Positions 30,095-39,948 of a stretch of DNA of 64,000 nt are shown here, in pieces. The notes beneath the pieces were generated by a model that saw only the letters and a program-made list of their open reading frames with translations, had not been told where the DNA came from and ran no database searches. The position numbers and the translations under genes were made by a program. The stretch is from positions 434,001 through 498,000 of the forward strand of contig NZ_VHIZ01000050.1 of assembly GCF_006494375.1 (NCBI RefSeq). Direction: 5' to 3'. Numbering within the stretch: position 1 is the stretch's first letter; the number at the start of each line of letters is the position of its first letter. This DNA comes from Pantoea anthophila (GTDB lineage: Bacteria; Pseudomonadota; Gammaproteobacteria; Enterobacterales; Enterobacteriaceae).

Positions 30095-30114
30095 AGGCGC
30101 CCGCGGCGCCTTTT
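30095..30114 (+). terminator. Second GGCGCC hairpin between kdpE and pgm
   Basis: Stem AGGCGCC/GGCGCCT with CGC loop followed by TTTTC on the plus strand. It resembles the kdpE terminator on the other side of repeat copy 2, as if duplicated. Confidence 0.5.
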
Positions 30115-30128
30115 CATTGCCCGACGGA

Positions 30129-31769
30129 TCAGGCGTTTTTCAGCACTTCGCTGACAATCTCTACTGCTTCTTTCTCGATCTGCGCGCGGTGTTCTGCGCC
30201 CAGGAAGCTTTCACAGTAAATCTTGTAGGCGTCTTCAGTGCCTGACGGACGGGCCGCAAACCAGCCATTCTCCGTCATCACTTTCAGACCGCCAATGGAT
30301 GCGCCATTGCCCGGTGCTGCCGTCAGGCGAGCGGTGATCGGGTCACCTGCCAGTGTATCCGCGCTGACCATCTCAGGAGAGAGCTTCGACAGCGCCGCTT
30401 TCTGCGCGGAAGTCGCTGATGCCTGCAGACGGTTGTAGCTCGGCGCACCAAAGCGTGCAGCCAGCTCATCGTAATGCTGCTGAGGGTTTTTACCGGTCAC
30501 GGCAGTAATCTCAGCCGCCAGCAGACACATGATGATGCCATCTTTGTCCGTTGACCACGGCGTACCATCGAAACGCAGGAATGAGGCACCCGCGCTCTCT
30601 TCGCCACCGAAGCCGAAGCTGCCGTCATACAGACCATCAACAAACCACTTGAAGCCGACCGGCACTTCCACCAGCTTGCGACCAATGTCATTAACCACAC
30701 GGTCAATCATGGCGCTGGAAACCAGGGTTTTGCCGACGGCAACGTCCTGGCCCCACTGCGGACGATGCTGGAACAGGTAGTTAATCGCCACAGCCAGATA
30801 GTGGTTTGGATTCATCAGACCCGCCGGGGTCACAATGCCGTGACGGTCATAATCGGGATCGTTACCGAATGCCAGATCAAACTTGTCGCGGTAAGCCAGC
30901 AGGCCTGCCATGGCGCTTTCAGACGAGCAGTCCATGCGCACCACGCCATCTTTATCCAGATGCATAAAGCGGAAAGTCTGATCGACCGCGTCATTGACCA
31001 GCGTCAGATCCAGCTTGTAGTGTTCCGCAATGCGCTGCCAGTAGGCGATACCTGAACCACCAAGCGGATCAACGCCCAGCTTCAGGCCCGCTTTCTGGAT
31101 AGCCGGGAAATCGATAATTTCGGCCAGGCCTTCAACGTAAGGCTGAATCAAATCTTTCTCGACCACATGACCGCTGGCCAGTGCCTGCTCCAGTGGCAGA
31201 CGCTTAACCTCTTTCAGGCCATCTTTGATCAGCTGATTAGCGCGATCTTCCACCACTTTGGTGACGTTGGTATCAGCCGGTCCGCCATTAGGTGGGTTGT
31301 ACTTGATGCCGCCATCTTCCGGTGGGTTATGGGACGGCGTAATCACGATGCCGTCAGCCAGCGGGCCACCCGATTTGTTGTGCTCAAGGATCGCATTTGA
31401 GATGGCAGGGGTCGGCGTATAGCCATTGTCCTGCTGCACAATCACGTCAACGCCATTCGCTGCCAGCACTTCCAGCACCGACAGGATTGCCGGCTCAGAG
31501 AGCGCATGCGTATCTTTGCCGACGTAGCAAGGCCCGGTGATGCCGTTCTTTTTACGCTCTTCCGCAATCGCCTGTGCAATCGCCAGAATGTGCATCTCGT
31601 TGAAGCTTTGACGCCCTGCACTGCCGCGATGGCCAGAGGTGCCAAATTTCACCGCATGTTCCGGGTTCGCCACATCGGGCTGCAGGACATAATATTGTGA
31701 CGTTAATTGTGCAACGTTAATCAAATCGCTCTGCTGGGCGGGTTGCCCGGCACGTGGGTGATTGGCCAT
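30129..31769 (-). CDS. pgm: Phosphoglucomutase (alpha-D-glucose-1-phosphate specific)
   Basis: 546 residues from ATG 31769 ([19 protein letters not shown]), the E. coli length, with GGGAG upstream; a frame extending to 31874 runs into seqA and is rejected. Catalytic serine in [12 protein letters not shown], metal loop in NDPDYDRHG, sugar-binding GEESAGASF and phosphate loop [10 protein letters not shown]. It interconverts glucose-1- and glucose-6-phosphate. It lies 26 bases after seqA in the same operon, as in E. coli. Confidence 0.97.
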   Translation of the reverse strand: MANHPRAGQPAQQSDLINVAQLTSQYYVLQPDVANPEHAVKFGTSGHRGSAGRQSFNEMHILAIAQAIAEERKKNGITGPCYVGKDTHALSEPAILSVLEVLAANGVDVIVQQDNGYTPTPAISNAILEHNKSGGPLADGIVITPSHNPPEDGGIKYNPPNGGPADTNVTKVVEDRANQLIKDGLKEVKRLPLEQALASGHVVEKDLIQPYVEGLAEIIDFPAIQKAGLKLGVDPLGGSGIAYWQRIAEHYKLDLTLVNDAVDQTFRFMHLDKDGVVRMDCSSESAMAGLLAYRDKFDLAFGNDPDYDRHGIVTPAGLMNPNHYLAVAINYLFQHRPQWGQDVAVGKTLVSSAMIDRVVNDIGRKLVEVPVGFKWFVDGLYDGSFGFGGEESAGASFLRFDGTPWSTDKDGIIMCLLAAEITAVTGKNPQQHYDELAARFGAPSYNRLQASATSAQKAALSKLSPEMVSADTLAGDPITARLTAAPGNGASIGGLKVMTENGWFAARPSGTEDAYKIYCESFLGAEHRAQIEKEAVEIVSEVLKNA

Positions 31770-31795
31770 CGGCGCTGCTCCCTGACGCTTAAGTT

Positions 31796-32344
31796 TTAGA
31801 TGGTGCCGCAAACTTTTTCGGTGAGTTCCGCAGGGAACTGCATCGACAGCATGATGTGTTCGATCATGCTGCATTTACGGCCGGTATTGGTGTTGGTGAT
31901 CACCCAGTACGGCGTGCCGGGCACATGCTTCGGCTTAGTATGGGTGCCATTCTGCAACAGCGTATGCTCATCACCTGCAAAGTAGACGCGGGTGCGGCCC
32001 TGCAGCGATGCAGTGGCCTCAGCAAAGGCTGCGGTATCAAGACGATAGAGCGTTGACAAAACGAGCATAAAGCGATTGACCGCCCGCTTCTGCTCCGCAT
32101 ATTCATCGGAGAGCAGCAGCTCACGCATCGCGCGCACACGATCCTGCGGGCGCGAACCCACAGACGCAGACGGCGCCTCTTTCGCTGCATCTTTTGAGGC
32201 AGGCTGAGCCGGCGAAGCGGGTGCCGTCTGACCGGCCGTAAACTTCAGCATACGACGCAGAATGTCAGATGCGCTTTCACCAATGTGCTGCGTGTGGCTG
32301 GCAATATAACGGTAGAGCTCTTCGTCAACTTCGATCGTTTTCAT
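31796..32344 (-). CDS. seqA: Replication initiation regulator SeqA
   Basis: 182 residues (E. coli 181). N-terminal oligomerisation domain ([32 protein letters not shown]), a variable Ala/Pro-rich linker (~45-70), and the C-terminal domain binding hemimethylated GATC ([26 protein letters not shown]). It sequesters newly replicated oriC and organises nascent DNA. First gene of seqA-pgm, divergent from ybfF. Confidence 0.96.
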   Translation of the reverse strand: MKTIEVDEELYRYIASHTQHIGESASDILRRMLKFTAGQTAPASPAQPASKDAAKEAPSASVGSRPQDRVRAMRELLLSDEYAEQKRAVNRFMLVLSTLYRLDTAAFAEATASLQGRTRVYFAGDEHTLLQNGTHTKPKHVPGTPYWVITNTNTGRKCSMIEHIMLSMQFPAELTEKVCGTI

Positions 32345-32594
32345 CTTATTCCGTACGGTTCTTTCTCATGACAGAACCACCTCTTTCCTGAAAAGCCCTG
32401 AGTATAGTCAGACAATTCAACGGATGTGCGGGTTCTAACATGAGGATTATAAAGTTAAATTCAGGCGGGTTGTTAGCAATCAAACGGTTTACGGGCAAAA
32501 GTCAGAATATGTCCTAATGCCGCCGGAACCGGCGCGCCTGAAAAGGTGAAACCATGATAACCTAAGCTCAGGTCTCAAACTTAAGAACTTTGCT

Positions 32595-33359
32595 ATGATT
32601 TTGAACGCCCGTCTGCAAACTGAACAATCCCCTGCTGATTCTCTGCCCATCCTGCTTATTCACGGTCTGTTTGGCAGTCTGGACAACCTCGGCGTGCTGG
32701 CCCGTGGCCTGAAAGATGCCGGGCCGCTGCTGCAGGTGGATGTCCGTAACCATGGACTCTCGCCGCGATCGGAGGAGATGAACTACGCTGTAATGGCGCA
32801 GGATATGGTCGATACGCTGGATGCGCACGGCATCGATCGCGTCGCGGTCATCGGTCATTCGATGGGCGGTAAAATCGCCATGACCATGAGCGCGCTGGTG
32901 CCGGATCGCATTGAGCGGCTGGTGATGATCGATATCGCACCGGTCGATTATCAGACCCGGCGTCACGACCTGATCTTTGCCGGTATTCGCGCCGTCTCAG
33001 AGGCAGGTGTGACGCTGCGCAGCGAGGCGGCCCGCATTATGCGGCCGGTGATTGAAGAAGAAGGGGTCATTCAGTTCCTGCTGAAGTCATTTCATGACGG
33101 GCAATGGCGCTTTAACGTGCCGGTGCTGTGGGATAACTACCCTACCCTTTCTGGCTGGCAGCCTGTTCCGGCCTGGCCTCATCCGGCTCTCTTTATCCGC
33201 GGCGGCGACTCCAGTTACCTGGATAACCGCTATCGCGATGCGTTACTTCAGCAGTTCCCGGCGGCGCAGGCCCACGTGATCGGCGGTGCAGGCCACTGGG
33301 TGCATGCTGAGAAGCCCGATGCCGTTTTGCGCAGTGTGCGGCGCTTTTTTGCGCTTTAA
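32595..33359 (+). CDS. ybfF: Alpha/beta hydrolase esterase YbfF
   Basis: 254 residues, the E. coli length. Alpha/beta hydrolase fold with HGLFGSLDNLG oxyanion region, nucleophile elbow GHSMGGK, and catalytic His in GGAGHWVHAEKPD. E. coli YbfF hydrolyses short acyl-CoA and small esters; the natural substrate is unsettled. Divergent from seqA over a 250-base gap in which no site was recognised. Confidence 0.94.
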   Translation: MILNARLQTEQSPADSLPILLIHGLFGSLDNLGVLARGLKDAGPLLQVDVRNHGLSPRSEEMNYAVMAQDMVDTLDAHGIDRVAVIGHSMGGKIAMTMSALVPDRIERLVMIDIAPVDYQTRRHDLIFAGIRAVSEAGVTLRSEAARIMRPVIEEEGVIQFLLKSFHDGQWRFNVPVLWDNYPTLSGWQPVPAWPHPALFIRGGDSSYLDNRYRDALLQQFPAAQAHVIGGAGHWVHAEKPDAVLRSVRRFFAL

Positions 33360-33433
33360 AAGCAAATAGATGGCAGTAAAGGTTTAGGATTGGCGTCCGG
33401 AGTAAGCGTGCAGTATGATGGCGCGCTAAAATT

Positions 33434-33461
33434 TTGCCGCAGGTCGATTTTTCTGCGGCAA
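33434..33461 (+). other. Hairpin upstream of ybfE
   Basis: Perfect 9-bp stem TTGCCGCAG/CTGCGGCAA with a 10-base loop between ybfF and ybfE, followed 12 bases on by TATAAT (33474-33479), a possible ybfE promoter -10. It may be a terminator-like or operator structure. Confidence 0.5.
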
Positions 33462-33527
33462 CGGCCAATAATTTATAATCTGCGCGGTGAGCGTCTGGCG
33501 CCCGCACCCATTCAGTTTTACTAAGCC

Positions 33528-33803
33528 ATGGCAAAAGAACACACTGACCGCACGACGCTCGATCTGTTTGCTGATGAGCGCCGCCCGGGTCGCCCCAAAA
33601 CCAGTCCGCTTTCGCGTGATGAACAGCTGCGCATCAATAAGCGCAATCAACTGAAACGTGACAAAGGGCGCGGACTGCGTCGTGTCGAACTGAAAATGAA
33701 CAGTGAGGCCGTCGATGCACTCAATTCGCTGGCCGCGCAGCGTAATCTCAGCCGCAGCGAACTGATTGAACAGATGCTGCTGGCGCAGCTCAAACTGGAT
33801 TGA
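33528..33803 (+). CDS. ybfE: LexA-regulated family protein YbfE
   Basis: 91 residues (slightly shorter at the C-terminus than E. coli YbfE). Starts MAKEHTDRTTLDLFADERRPGRPKT; the C-terminal half is a ribbon-helix-helix-like segment (RRVELKMNSEAVDALNSLA ... RSELIEQMLL). In E. coli it is reported as LexA-controlled and precedes fldA. No convincing LexA box was found upstream here. Probably DNA-binding; target unknown. Confidence 0.9.
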   Translation: MAKEHTDRTTLDLFADERRPGRPKTSPLSRDEQLRINKRNQLKRDKGRGLRRVELKMNSEAVDALNSLAAQRNLSRSELIEQMLLAQLKLD

Positions 33804-33935
33804 TGCGGGCAAATCGCACGCAGGAGCAAATGTCGAGGCTTTAACCGTTCCGCGGGTTTGTCTCGTCTGCTATTATTCGCAGAAATGTGCTGCGGCACAC
33901 ATCTCATTATCAGGATTTAAGAGGTTATTTTACTC

Positions 33936-34466
33936 ATGGCACTCGTAGGCATCTTCTTTGGCAGCGATACCGGCAACACCGAAAACATTGCAAAAATGAT
34001 CCAGAAACAGCTGGGTAAAGATGTTGCAGAAGTGCATGACATCGCGAAAAGTACAAAAGAAGACCTGGAAGCGTTTGATATCCTGCTGCTGGGCATCCCG
34101 ACCTGGTACTACGGTGAAGCGCAGTGCGACTGGGATGACTTCTTCCCGACGCTGGAAGAGATCGATTTCAACGGCAAGCTGGTTGCCCTGTTTGGCTGTG
34201 GCGACCAGGAAGATTACGCTGAATATTTCTGTGATGCGATGGGCACAATCCGCGACATTATCGAGCCGCACGGCGCCGTTATCGTGGGTCACTGGCCAAC
34301 AGAAGGCTACCATTTCGAAGCCTCAAAAGGTCTGGCTGATGAGACGCACTTCCTGGGCCTGGCCATTGACGAAGATCGTCAGCCTGAGCTGACCAGCCAG
34401 CGCGTCGATCAGTGGGTTAAGCAGATTTTTGATGAACTGCAGCTGAAAGAGATCATCGAAGCCTGA
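33936..34466 (+). CDS. fldA: Flavodoxin I
   Basis: 176 residues, the E. coli length. FMN phosphate loop FGSDTGNTENIAK at the N-terminus and the isoalloxazine-stacking segments PTWYYGEAQCDWDD and FGCGDQEDYAEYF. It is the cytoplasmic one-electron donor for methionine synthase, pyruvate formate-lyase activation, biotin synthase and MEP-pathway enzymes. Followed by a 13-bp hairpin and then uof-fur, the conserved iron-homeostasis neighbourhood. Confidence 0.97.
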   Translation: MALVGIFFGSDTGNTENIAKMIQKQLGKDVAEVHDIAKSTKEDLEAFDILLLGIPTWYYGEAQCDWDDFFPTLEEIDFNGKLVALFGCGDQEDYAEYFCDAMGTIRDIIEPHGAVIVGHWPTEGYHFEASKGLADETHFLGLAIDEDRQPELTSQRVDQWVKQIFDELQLKEIIEA

Positions 34467-34475
34467 TGCGCCCCG

Positions 34476-34505
34476 CCTCAATGTGAGCGCCAGCTCACAT
34501 TGAGG
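34476..34505 (+). terminator. Long hairpin downstream of fldA
   Basis: Perfect 13-bp stem CCTCAATGTGAGC/GCTCACATTGAGG with a GCCA loop, starting ten bases after the fldA stop. There is no U-run next to it, so termination would be weak or Rho-assisted; it probably protects the fldA 3' end. Confidence 0.6.
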
Positions 34506-34699
34506 CAATGGAATTTCCTATAGAAATAATAGCCACATTTTTTTAACTTTCTTCGTTTAATCTGTAGAATACCCGCATCGATCTTCCGCGTATTAGCTCA
34601 GGCGGTATGACGCAGTGATGTGCTGAAAGACCTCTGCCAGAATCCTCCCCGGCCCGGTGAAGCTTCCCCCATCGCCCATGATGATTCACGGCCCTCAGG

Positions 34700-34728
34700 T
34701 TTTCATTTCATCCCCTGAGCTCTATAAT
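34700..34728 (+). promoter_or_regulatory. Putative fur promoter
   Basis: Perfect -10 TATAAT at 34723-34728 with TTTTCA (4 of 6 matches) 17 bases upstream at 34700-34705. Transcription would start near 34735, only a few bases before the uof ATG. Confidence 0.55.
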
Positions 34729-34737
34729 GAGACGCAA

Positions 34738-34815
34738 ATGCGAATGAGCACAGATCGACATTCAAGGCGACAAGCCACAAAAGTGAATATTAGTAACAGG
34801 ACAAAATCCGCATGA
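34738..34815 (+). CDS. uof: uof-like leader peptide upstream of fur
   Basis: 25 codons (MRMSTDRHSRRQATKVNIS...), ATG 34738 and TGA 34813-34815, overlapping the fur ATG as ATGA. The peptide is basic and has no recognisable domain. In E. coli a 28-codon ORF (uof) ends at the fur start, fur translation is coupled to it, and RyhB represses it under iron limitation. Length, position and overlap match; sequence conservation could not be tested. A second in-frame ATG at 34744 is possible. Confidence 0.55.
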   Translation: MRMSTDRHSRRQATKVNISNRTKSA

Positions 34816-35255
34816 CTGACAACAACACCGCATTAAAGAAGGCTGGCCTGAAAGTGACACTGCCCAGACTGAAAATTCTGGAAGTGCTTCAGGAACCTGA
34901 GTGCCATCACGTCAGCGCGGAAGATTTGTATAAACGCCTGATCGACATCGGCGAAGAGATTGGCCTAGCCACCGTTTACCGCGTGCTGAACCAGTTCGAC
35001 GACGCCGGTATTGTGACCCGTCACAACTTTGAAGGCGGCAAATCCGTTTTCGAACTGACGCAGCAGCATCACCACGATCACCTGATCTGCCTGGACTGCG
35101 GCAAGGTTATCGAGTTCAGCGATGAATCCATCGAAACGCGCCAGCGTGAAATCGCGACCCGCCACGGCATCAAGCTGACCAACCACAGCCTCTATCTGTA
35201 CGGACACTGTACGCTGGGCGACTGCCGTGAAGATGAGACCCTGCACGACCAGTAA
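34812..35255 (+). CDS. fur: Ferric uptake regulator Fur
   Basis: 147 residues (E. coli 148). N-terminal winged helix (LKVTLPRLKILEVLQ, IGLATVYRVLNQFDDAGIVTRH), then the metal sites: His cluster in LTQQHHHDH, structural zinc pair in CLDCGK, and a C-terminal CTLGDC. Cytoplasmic Fe2+-dependent repressor of iron uptake and of RyhB. Translation is probably coupled to the overlapping uof frame. Confidence 0.97.
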   Translation: MTDNNTALKKAGLKVTLPRLKILEVLQEPECHHVSAEDLYKRLIDIGEEIGLATVYRVLNQFDDAGIVTRHNFEGGKSVFELTQQHHHDHLICLDCGKVIEFSDESIETRQREIATRHGIKLTNHSLYLYGHCTLGDCREDETLHDQ

Positions 35256-35271
35256 TCTGGCGGGCGGAAAT

Positions 35272-35302
35272 AAAAAAACCGGTTACGTGACCGGTTTTTT
35301 TT
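35272..35302. terminator. Bidirectional terminator between fur and the NTF2-like gene
   Basis: Stem AACCGGT/ACCGGTT with a 6-base loop, flanked by A7 on the left and T8 on the right, serving both convergent genes. Confidence 0.85.
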
Positions 35303-35323
35303 CGTCTGTGCTCTGCTGAACCC

Positions 35324-35719
35324 TCAGGCCACCAGCGTCTCCTGCAGATAACGCCAGCGTGGATTCGAGCTGCTGCAATCCAGAATCGCCAGCGAAATAC
35401 GGCTCTGGTTATTGCCATTCAGCATCTGCATTTCACGATACTGCACGGTGATCTCATTTTCGTGATGAGAGAGTATGACGTGCTCACAGGTCGCAATTCG
35501 CATCCCTTCCCGCTGCCCCTGCAGCTGTCGGAACAGCTCTTCGACCGCGTTAAGATCGTACTCTTTACCTTTTGGCGTCACCATGCGGAAATCAGGATGG
35601 AAAAAGGACATCATCAGCTCAAAGCTGTCATCCGATCCGGCAGGCTGATTAAAAATACGTTCAATGAGCTGATGTAAAACGACGACACTGTGTTTGGCTT
35701 CCTGAGCGAGGACTGGCAT
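35324..35719 (-). CDS. NTF2/SnoaL-like small protein, function unknown
   Basis: 131 residues with an AAGGA ribosome site. The pattern (amphipathic first helix, DSFELMMSFFHPDFRMVTPKG, VEELFRQLQGQREGMR, then alternating beta strands EITVQYREMQMLNG and SRISLAILDC) resembles the cone-shaped NTF2-like fold of DUF4440/SnoaL proteins. No catalytic residues can be assigned. It occupies the place of the chiP-chiQ chitoporin genes between fur and glnS in E. coli. Confidence 0.7.
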   Translation of the reverse strand: MPVLAQEAKHSVVVLHQLIERIFNQPAGSDDSFELMMSFFHPDFRMVTPKGKEYDLNAVEELFRQLQGQREGMRIATCEHVILSHHENEITVQYREMQMLNGNNQSRISLAILDCSSSNPRWRYLQETLVA

Positions 35720-35900
35720 TTTTTTTCCTTATATAACCCGCTTTGCTACCTCTTAGAGCGCATAGCCTACCTGAAAGCGGACAATTCACATCCTGAAATT
35801 GATTAATTTTTTTAAACTCAGATTTCTCTCACAAGGCACTCTGAGCAGGATTTGCGTTAAGCCAGAATAAACGTCGGCAATTCTCAATACAGGGGCAATA

Positions 35901-35925
35901 AAAAAGGGCGATTAATCGCCCTTTT
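35901..35925 (-). terminator. Terminator after glnS
   Basis: Stem GGGCGAT/ATCGCCC (35906-35921) flanked by A-run on the left (U-run for the minus strand) and TTTT on the right; bidirectional. Confidence 0.8.
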
Positions 35926-35953
35926 GTCATTTTATGAGGTCAGCCCTAAACGA

Positions 35954-37621
35954 TTATTCGCCCGTTTTAGCCCAGGTGTCGCGAAGCCCCACGGTGCGGT
36001 TAAACACCAGCTGCGTCGGTTTAGAGTAAACGCTGTCGGCGCAGAAATAGCCCTCACGCTCAAACTGGAACGGGGTGGCCGCTTCCACATCGCGCAGGCT
36101 CGGTTCGACAAAGCCATTTTTGATGCTCAGTGAATCAGGGTTGATCACCGCCAGGAAATCTTCAGCCGCGGCCGGATTCGGCACGCTGAACAGCCGGTCA
36201 TAGAGGCGGAACTCGGCAGGCTGCGCATGATCCGCAGACACCCAGTGAATCACCCCCTTCACCTTGCGGCCATCGGCCGGATCTTTGCTCAGGGTATCCA
36301 CGTCGCTGGTGCAGTAGATGCAGGTAATGTTGCCCGCTTCATCTTTGGCTACCCGCTCTGCACGGATCACATAGGCGTTGCGCAGACGGACTTCTTTGCC
36401 CAGAACCAGACGCTTATATTGTTTGTTCGCCTCTTCGCGGAAATCTGCACGGTCAATCCAGATCTCACGGCTGAACGGCACTTCACGCGTGCCCATCTCC
36501 GGTTTACCCGGATGGTTAGGCATGGTGATGACCTCGTTGTGACCGGCGGGCAGGTTTTCGATCACCACTTTCAGGGGATCGAGTACTGCCATCGCGCGTG
36601 GCGCATTTTCGTTCAGATCATCACGGATGCAGGATTCCAGTGACGCCATCTCGACGATGTTATCCTGCTTGGTCACGCCAATACGACGGCAGAACTCACG
36701 AATAGAAGCCGCGGTGTAACCACGACGGCGCAGACCTGAAACGGTCAGCATGCGCGGATCGTCCCACCCTTCTACATGCTTCTCGGTCACCAGCTGAGTG
36801 AGTTTGCGTTTTGACATCACCGCATACTCCAGATTCAGGCGCGAGAACTCATACTGGCGCGGATGAACCGGAATCGTGATGTTGTCCAGCACCCAGTCAT
36901 AAAGACGGCGGTTGTCCTGGAACTCCAGCGTACAGAGCGAGTGCGTAATGCCTTCCAGCGCATCGGAAATGCAGTGGGTAAAGTCATACATCGGGTAGAT
37001 GCACCACTTGTTGCCGGTCTGGTGATGTTCCGCAAACTTGATGCGGTAAAGCACCGGATCGCGCATAACGATGAAGTTCGAAGCCATATCGATTTTGGCG
37101 CGCAGACAGGCCGTGCCTTCCGCAAAGCCACCGTTTCGCATTTTTTCAAACAGCGCCAGGTTCTCTTCCACGCTGCGATCGCGATACGGGCTGTTTTTGC
37201 CCGGCTCTTTCAGGGTGCCACGATATTCGCGAATCTGATCCGGGCTCAGCTCATCAACGTAAGCCAGCCCTTTGGTAATCAGCTCAACGGCATAGTTGTA
37301 GAGCTGATCAAAATAGTCTGATGAGTAGCAGACTTCACCGCTCCACTCAAAACCCAGCCACTGGACGTCACGCTTGATGGATTCAACGAATTCCATATCC
37401 TCTTTAACCGGATTGGTATCGTCGAAACGCAGGTTGCATTGCCCCTGATAATCCTGGGCGATGCCAAAATTCAGACAGATCGATTTCGCATGACCAATGT
37501 GCAGATAGCCATTGGGCTCCGGCGGAAAACGGGTATGCACGCTGCTGTGCTTACCGCTCGCCAAATCTTCGTCAATGATCTGACGAATAAAGTTAGTTGG
37601 GCGGGCTTCAGCCTCACTCAT
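35954..37621 (-). CDS. glnS: Glutaminyl-tRNA synthetase
   Basis: 555 residues from ATG 37621 ([16 protein letters not shown]), matching E. coli (554); a longer frame to 37684 adds unmatched residues. Class I synthetase with HIGH-type motif [12 protein letters not shown] and KMSKS-type VMSKRKL; the C-terminal beta barrels for anticodon recognition end [10 protein letters not shown]. It charges tRNA-Gln, whose four genes lie ~9 kb downstream in this window. Confidence 0.98.
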   Translation of the reverse strand: MSEAEARPTNFIRQIIDEDLASGKHSSVHTRFPPEPNGYLHIGHAKSICLNFGIAQDYQGQCNLRFDDTNPVKEDMEFVESIKRDVQWLGFEWSGEVCYSSDYFDQLYNYAVELITKGLAYVDELSPDQIREYRGTLKEPGKNSPYRDRSVEENLALFEKMRNGGFAEGTACLRAKIDMASNFIVMRDPVLYRIKFAEHHQTGNKWCIYPMYDFTHCISDALEGITHSLCTLEFQDNRRLYDWVLDNITIPVHPRQYEFSRLNLEYAVMSKRKLTQLVTEKHVEGWDDPRMLTVSGLRRRGYTAASIREFCRRIGVTKQDNIVEMASLESCIRDDLNENAPRAMAVLDPLKVVIENLPAGHNEVITMPNHPGKPEMGTREVPFSREIWIDRADFREEANKQYKRLVLGKEVRLRNAYVIRAERVAKDEAGNITCIYCTSDVDTLSKDPADGRKVKGVIHWVSADHAQPAEFRLYDRLFSVPNPAAAEDFLAVINPDSLSIKNGFVEPSLRDVEAATPFQFEREGYFCADSVYSKPTQLVFNRTVGLRDTWAKTGE

Positions 37622-37721
37622 CTCAAAAATCCTCAATACGAATAACGGGTGATTTGTACCACGAAGTAACGGAGTATGATCCACAAAGCGTCTGAGGGAA
37701 ACAACCGTTTGTTAAGCCTTT

Positions 37722-37752
37722 AAAACAAAAAAGGCAGGAATCGCTTCCTGCC
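37722..37752 (-). terminator. Terminator after nagE
   Basis: Minus-strand stem GGCAGGAA/TTCCTGCC with GCGA loop followed by U6. Confidence 0.85.
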
Positions 37753-37773
37753 TGTGGGGTTCTGTTGCGGGGA

Positions 37774-39804
37774 TTAGCCTTTCACTTCATACAGCGGGGT
37801 TTCACCTGCGACGACCGGACCGTGGGCCAGGAGTGTCAGACCCGCGAAATCTTCGCTATTGCTGACCACCACCGGACTCACCATTGAGCGGGCATTCGCG
37901 TTCAGGAATTCAAGATCCATCTCCAGCACCGGCTGACCGGCTACCACGCTGGCTCCCTCTTCCGCCAGCCGGGAGAAGCCTTTTCCGTCCAGCGCCACGG
38001 TATCGAGTCCCATGTGAACCACGATCTCGACACCGTTGTCGGTTTCCAGACAGAACGCATGATTGGTATTGAAGATTTTCACCAGCGTTCCGGCAATCGG
38101 TGCCACAACCCATTTGTCGCTGGGTTTGATGGCCAGCCCGTCGCCTACCGCTTTGCTGGCAAAGGCTTCATCCGGAACCGCATCCAGTGCCACGACCTCT
38201 CCCGTTACCGGTGCCAGCAGCGTCGCAATAACGCGCTTCTCGCTGTTCAGCACGGCCTGCGGTTTAACCTCCGGCTCTGCCGCTGGCGTCGTACCGGAAG
38301 CAGCAGCAGCGACCGGGCCTTTGGCCAGCACTTTTTTCATGGCGGAGGCGATGCCTTCGGCCTGGGTGCCGACAATGATCTGCACGCTCTGTTTATTCAG
38401 ACGGATAACGCCGGACGCGCCCAGACGCTTCGCCACGCTCTCATTAACCTGAGCGGAATCATTCACGTTCAGACGCAGACGGGTGATGCAGGCGTCAATG
38501 CTGGTCAGGTTAGCGGAGCCACCGACCGCACCGATGTAGCGACGTGCCAGGGATTCCGTGGCGCTTTCACCGTTATCACTGTTGTCCACGTTGACGTCAT
38601 ACCCATCGCTTTCATCACCGGCCACCGCCAGCTCGCGGCCAGGGGTCAACAGATTGAATTTTTTGATGGTGAAGCGGAAGACCACGTAATAGATAACGAA
38701 GAACACCAGCCCCTGCGGGATCAGCATGTACCAGTGGGTCGCCAGCGGGTTACGGGTGGAGAGGAACATATCCACCAGCCCGGCGCTGAAACCAAATCCG
38801 GCGATCCAGTGCATGCTGGCGGCGATGAAGACAGAAATACCGGTCAGTACAGCGTGGATCAGATAGAGCACCGGTGCCACGAACATGAAGGAGAACTCCA
38901 GCGGTTCGGTGATCCCGGTAAAGAAGGCGGCAAACGCAGCGGCCAGCATGATACTGCCCACTTTGACGCGATTCTCAGGACGCGCGCAGTGATAGATAGC
39001 CAGCGCAGCACCAGGCAGACCAAACATCATGATCGGGAAGAAGCCCGCCTGATAGCGACCGGTAATGCCCACGGTGGCCGACCCATCCGCCAGTGACTGT
39101 GCACCGCCGAGGAATTTAGGAATGTCATTAATTCCGGCCACATCGAACCAGAACACGGAGTTCAGCGCGTGATGCAGACCGACCGGGATCAGCAGACGGT
39201 TAAAGAAGGCGTAAATACCGGCTCCGACCGAGCCAAGCTTCTGGATATGCTCGCCAAAGCCTACCAGACCATTGAACACCACCGGCCAGATATACATCAG
39301 GATAAAGGCGACGAAGATCATCAGGAACGAAACGAGAATCGGCACCAGCCGGCGTCCGCTGAAGAAAGAGAGCGCCTTAGGCAGTTCGACGTGGCTGAAG
39401 CGGTTATAGACTTCTGCCGAGAGAATACCGACCAGAATGCCGACAAACTGGTTTTCGATTTTGCCAAAGGCAGCAGGCACCTGAGCCAAAGGAATTTTCT
39501 GAATCATTGAGACAGCGGCTGGTGAGCAGAGCGTGGTGACCACCAGGAAGCCGACAAAGCCGGTGAGGGCCGCCGCGCCATCTTTATCTTTCGACATGCC
39601 GTAGGCGATACCGATCGCAAACAGGACTGACATATGCTCAATAATCGCCGCACCGGACTTAATCAGCAACGCTGCCAGCGCGTTATCTGCACCCCAGCTG
39701 ACGGGATCGAGGTAGTACCCTACCCCCATAAGTATCGCTGCCGCTGGCAGGGTGGCAACCGGCACCATCAGTGCCCGCCCTACCTTCTGTAAATAACTTA
39801 ACAT
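37774..39804 (-). CDS. nagE: N-acetylglucosamine-specific PTS enzyme IICBA
   Basis: 676 residues from ATG 39804, preceded by GGGGGAAGG; a frame to 39894 covers the promoter region and is rejected. EIIC membrane domain (1 to ~400, FFPIMMFGLPGAALA, ITEPLEFSFMF), EIIB (~440-520, phosphocysteine in SIDACITRLRLN), EIIA (~540-670, active His in GVEIVVHMGLDTVAL). It imports and phosphorylates GlcNAc. It is ~28 residues longer than E. coli NagE, mainly in the first 130 residues. Divergent from nagBACD. Confidence 0.96.
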   Translation of the reverse strand: MLSYLQKVGRALMVPVATLPAAAILMGVGYYLDPVSWGADNALAALLIKSGAAIIEHMSVLFAIGIAYGMSKDKDGAAALTGFVGFLVVTTLCSPAAVSMIQKIPLAQVPAAFGKIENQFVGILVGILSAEVYNRFSHVELPKALSFFSGRRLVPILVSFLMIFVAFILMYIWPVVFNGLVGFGEHIQKLGSVGAGIYAFFNRLLIPVGLHHALNSVFWFDVAGINDIPKFLGGAQSLADGSATVGITGRYQAGFFPIMMFGLPGAALAIYHCARPENRVKVGSIMLAAAFAAFFTGITEPLEFSFMFVAPVLYLIHAVLTGISVFIAASMHWIAGFGFSAGLVDMFLSTRNPLATHWYMLIPQGLVFFVIYYVVFRFTIKKFNLLTPGRELAVAGDESDGYDVNVDNSDNGESATESLARRYIGAVGGSANLTSIDACITRLRLNVNDSAQVNESVAKRLGASGVIRLNKQSVQIIVGTQAEGIASAMKKVLAKGPVAAAASGTTPAAEPEVKPQAVLNSEKRVIATLLAPVTGEVVALDAVPDEAFASKAVGDGLAIKPSDKWVVAPIAGTLVKIFNTNHAFCLETDNGVEIVVHMGLDTVALDGKGFSRLAEEGASVVAGQPVLEMDLEFLNANARSMVSPVVVSNSEDFAGLTLLAHGPVVAGETPLYEVKG

Positions 39805-39912
39805 GGACCTTCCCCCTATGAGCCTGACTTGTCGCTTTGCGCCGCTTAATGTTGTTATGTCAGCTGCAAAGATTGTGAATACACTGCATGTCACGCAGCG
39901 AAGTGTAATGAC

Positions 39913-39937
39913 AAATTAATTCGCCTCGCAAATTAAA
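39913..39937. promoter_or_regulatory. NagC operator, nagE side
   Basis: AATTAATTCGCCTCGCAAATTA is near-symmetric and closely resembles the E. coli nagE/nagB NagC operator core TAATTCG...CGCAAATTA. Confidence 0.7.
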
Positions 39938-39948
39938 ACCCCGACATA

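Noticed and set aside
33361..33527. LexA box upstream of ybfE
   Set aside because: E. coli ybfE is reported as LexA-regulated, but no CTG-N10-CAG palindrome of acceptable quality was seen here.
34481..34500. TGTGAGCGCCAGCTCACA read as a CRP site near fur
   Set aside because: The half-sites are 8 bases apart rather than 6, and the sequence is part of a perfect 13-bp RNA hairpin after fldA.
38014..39096. 360-codon frame antisense to nagE
   Set aside because: Shadow frame; the encoded peptide is hydrophilic and unlike any family.
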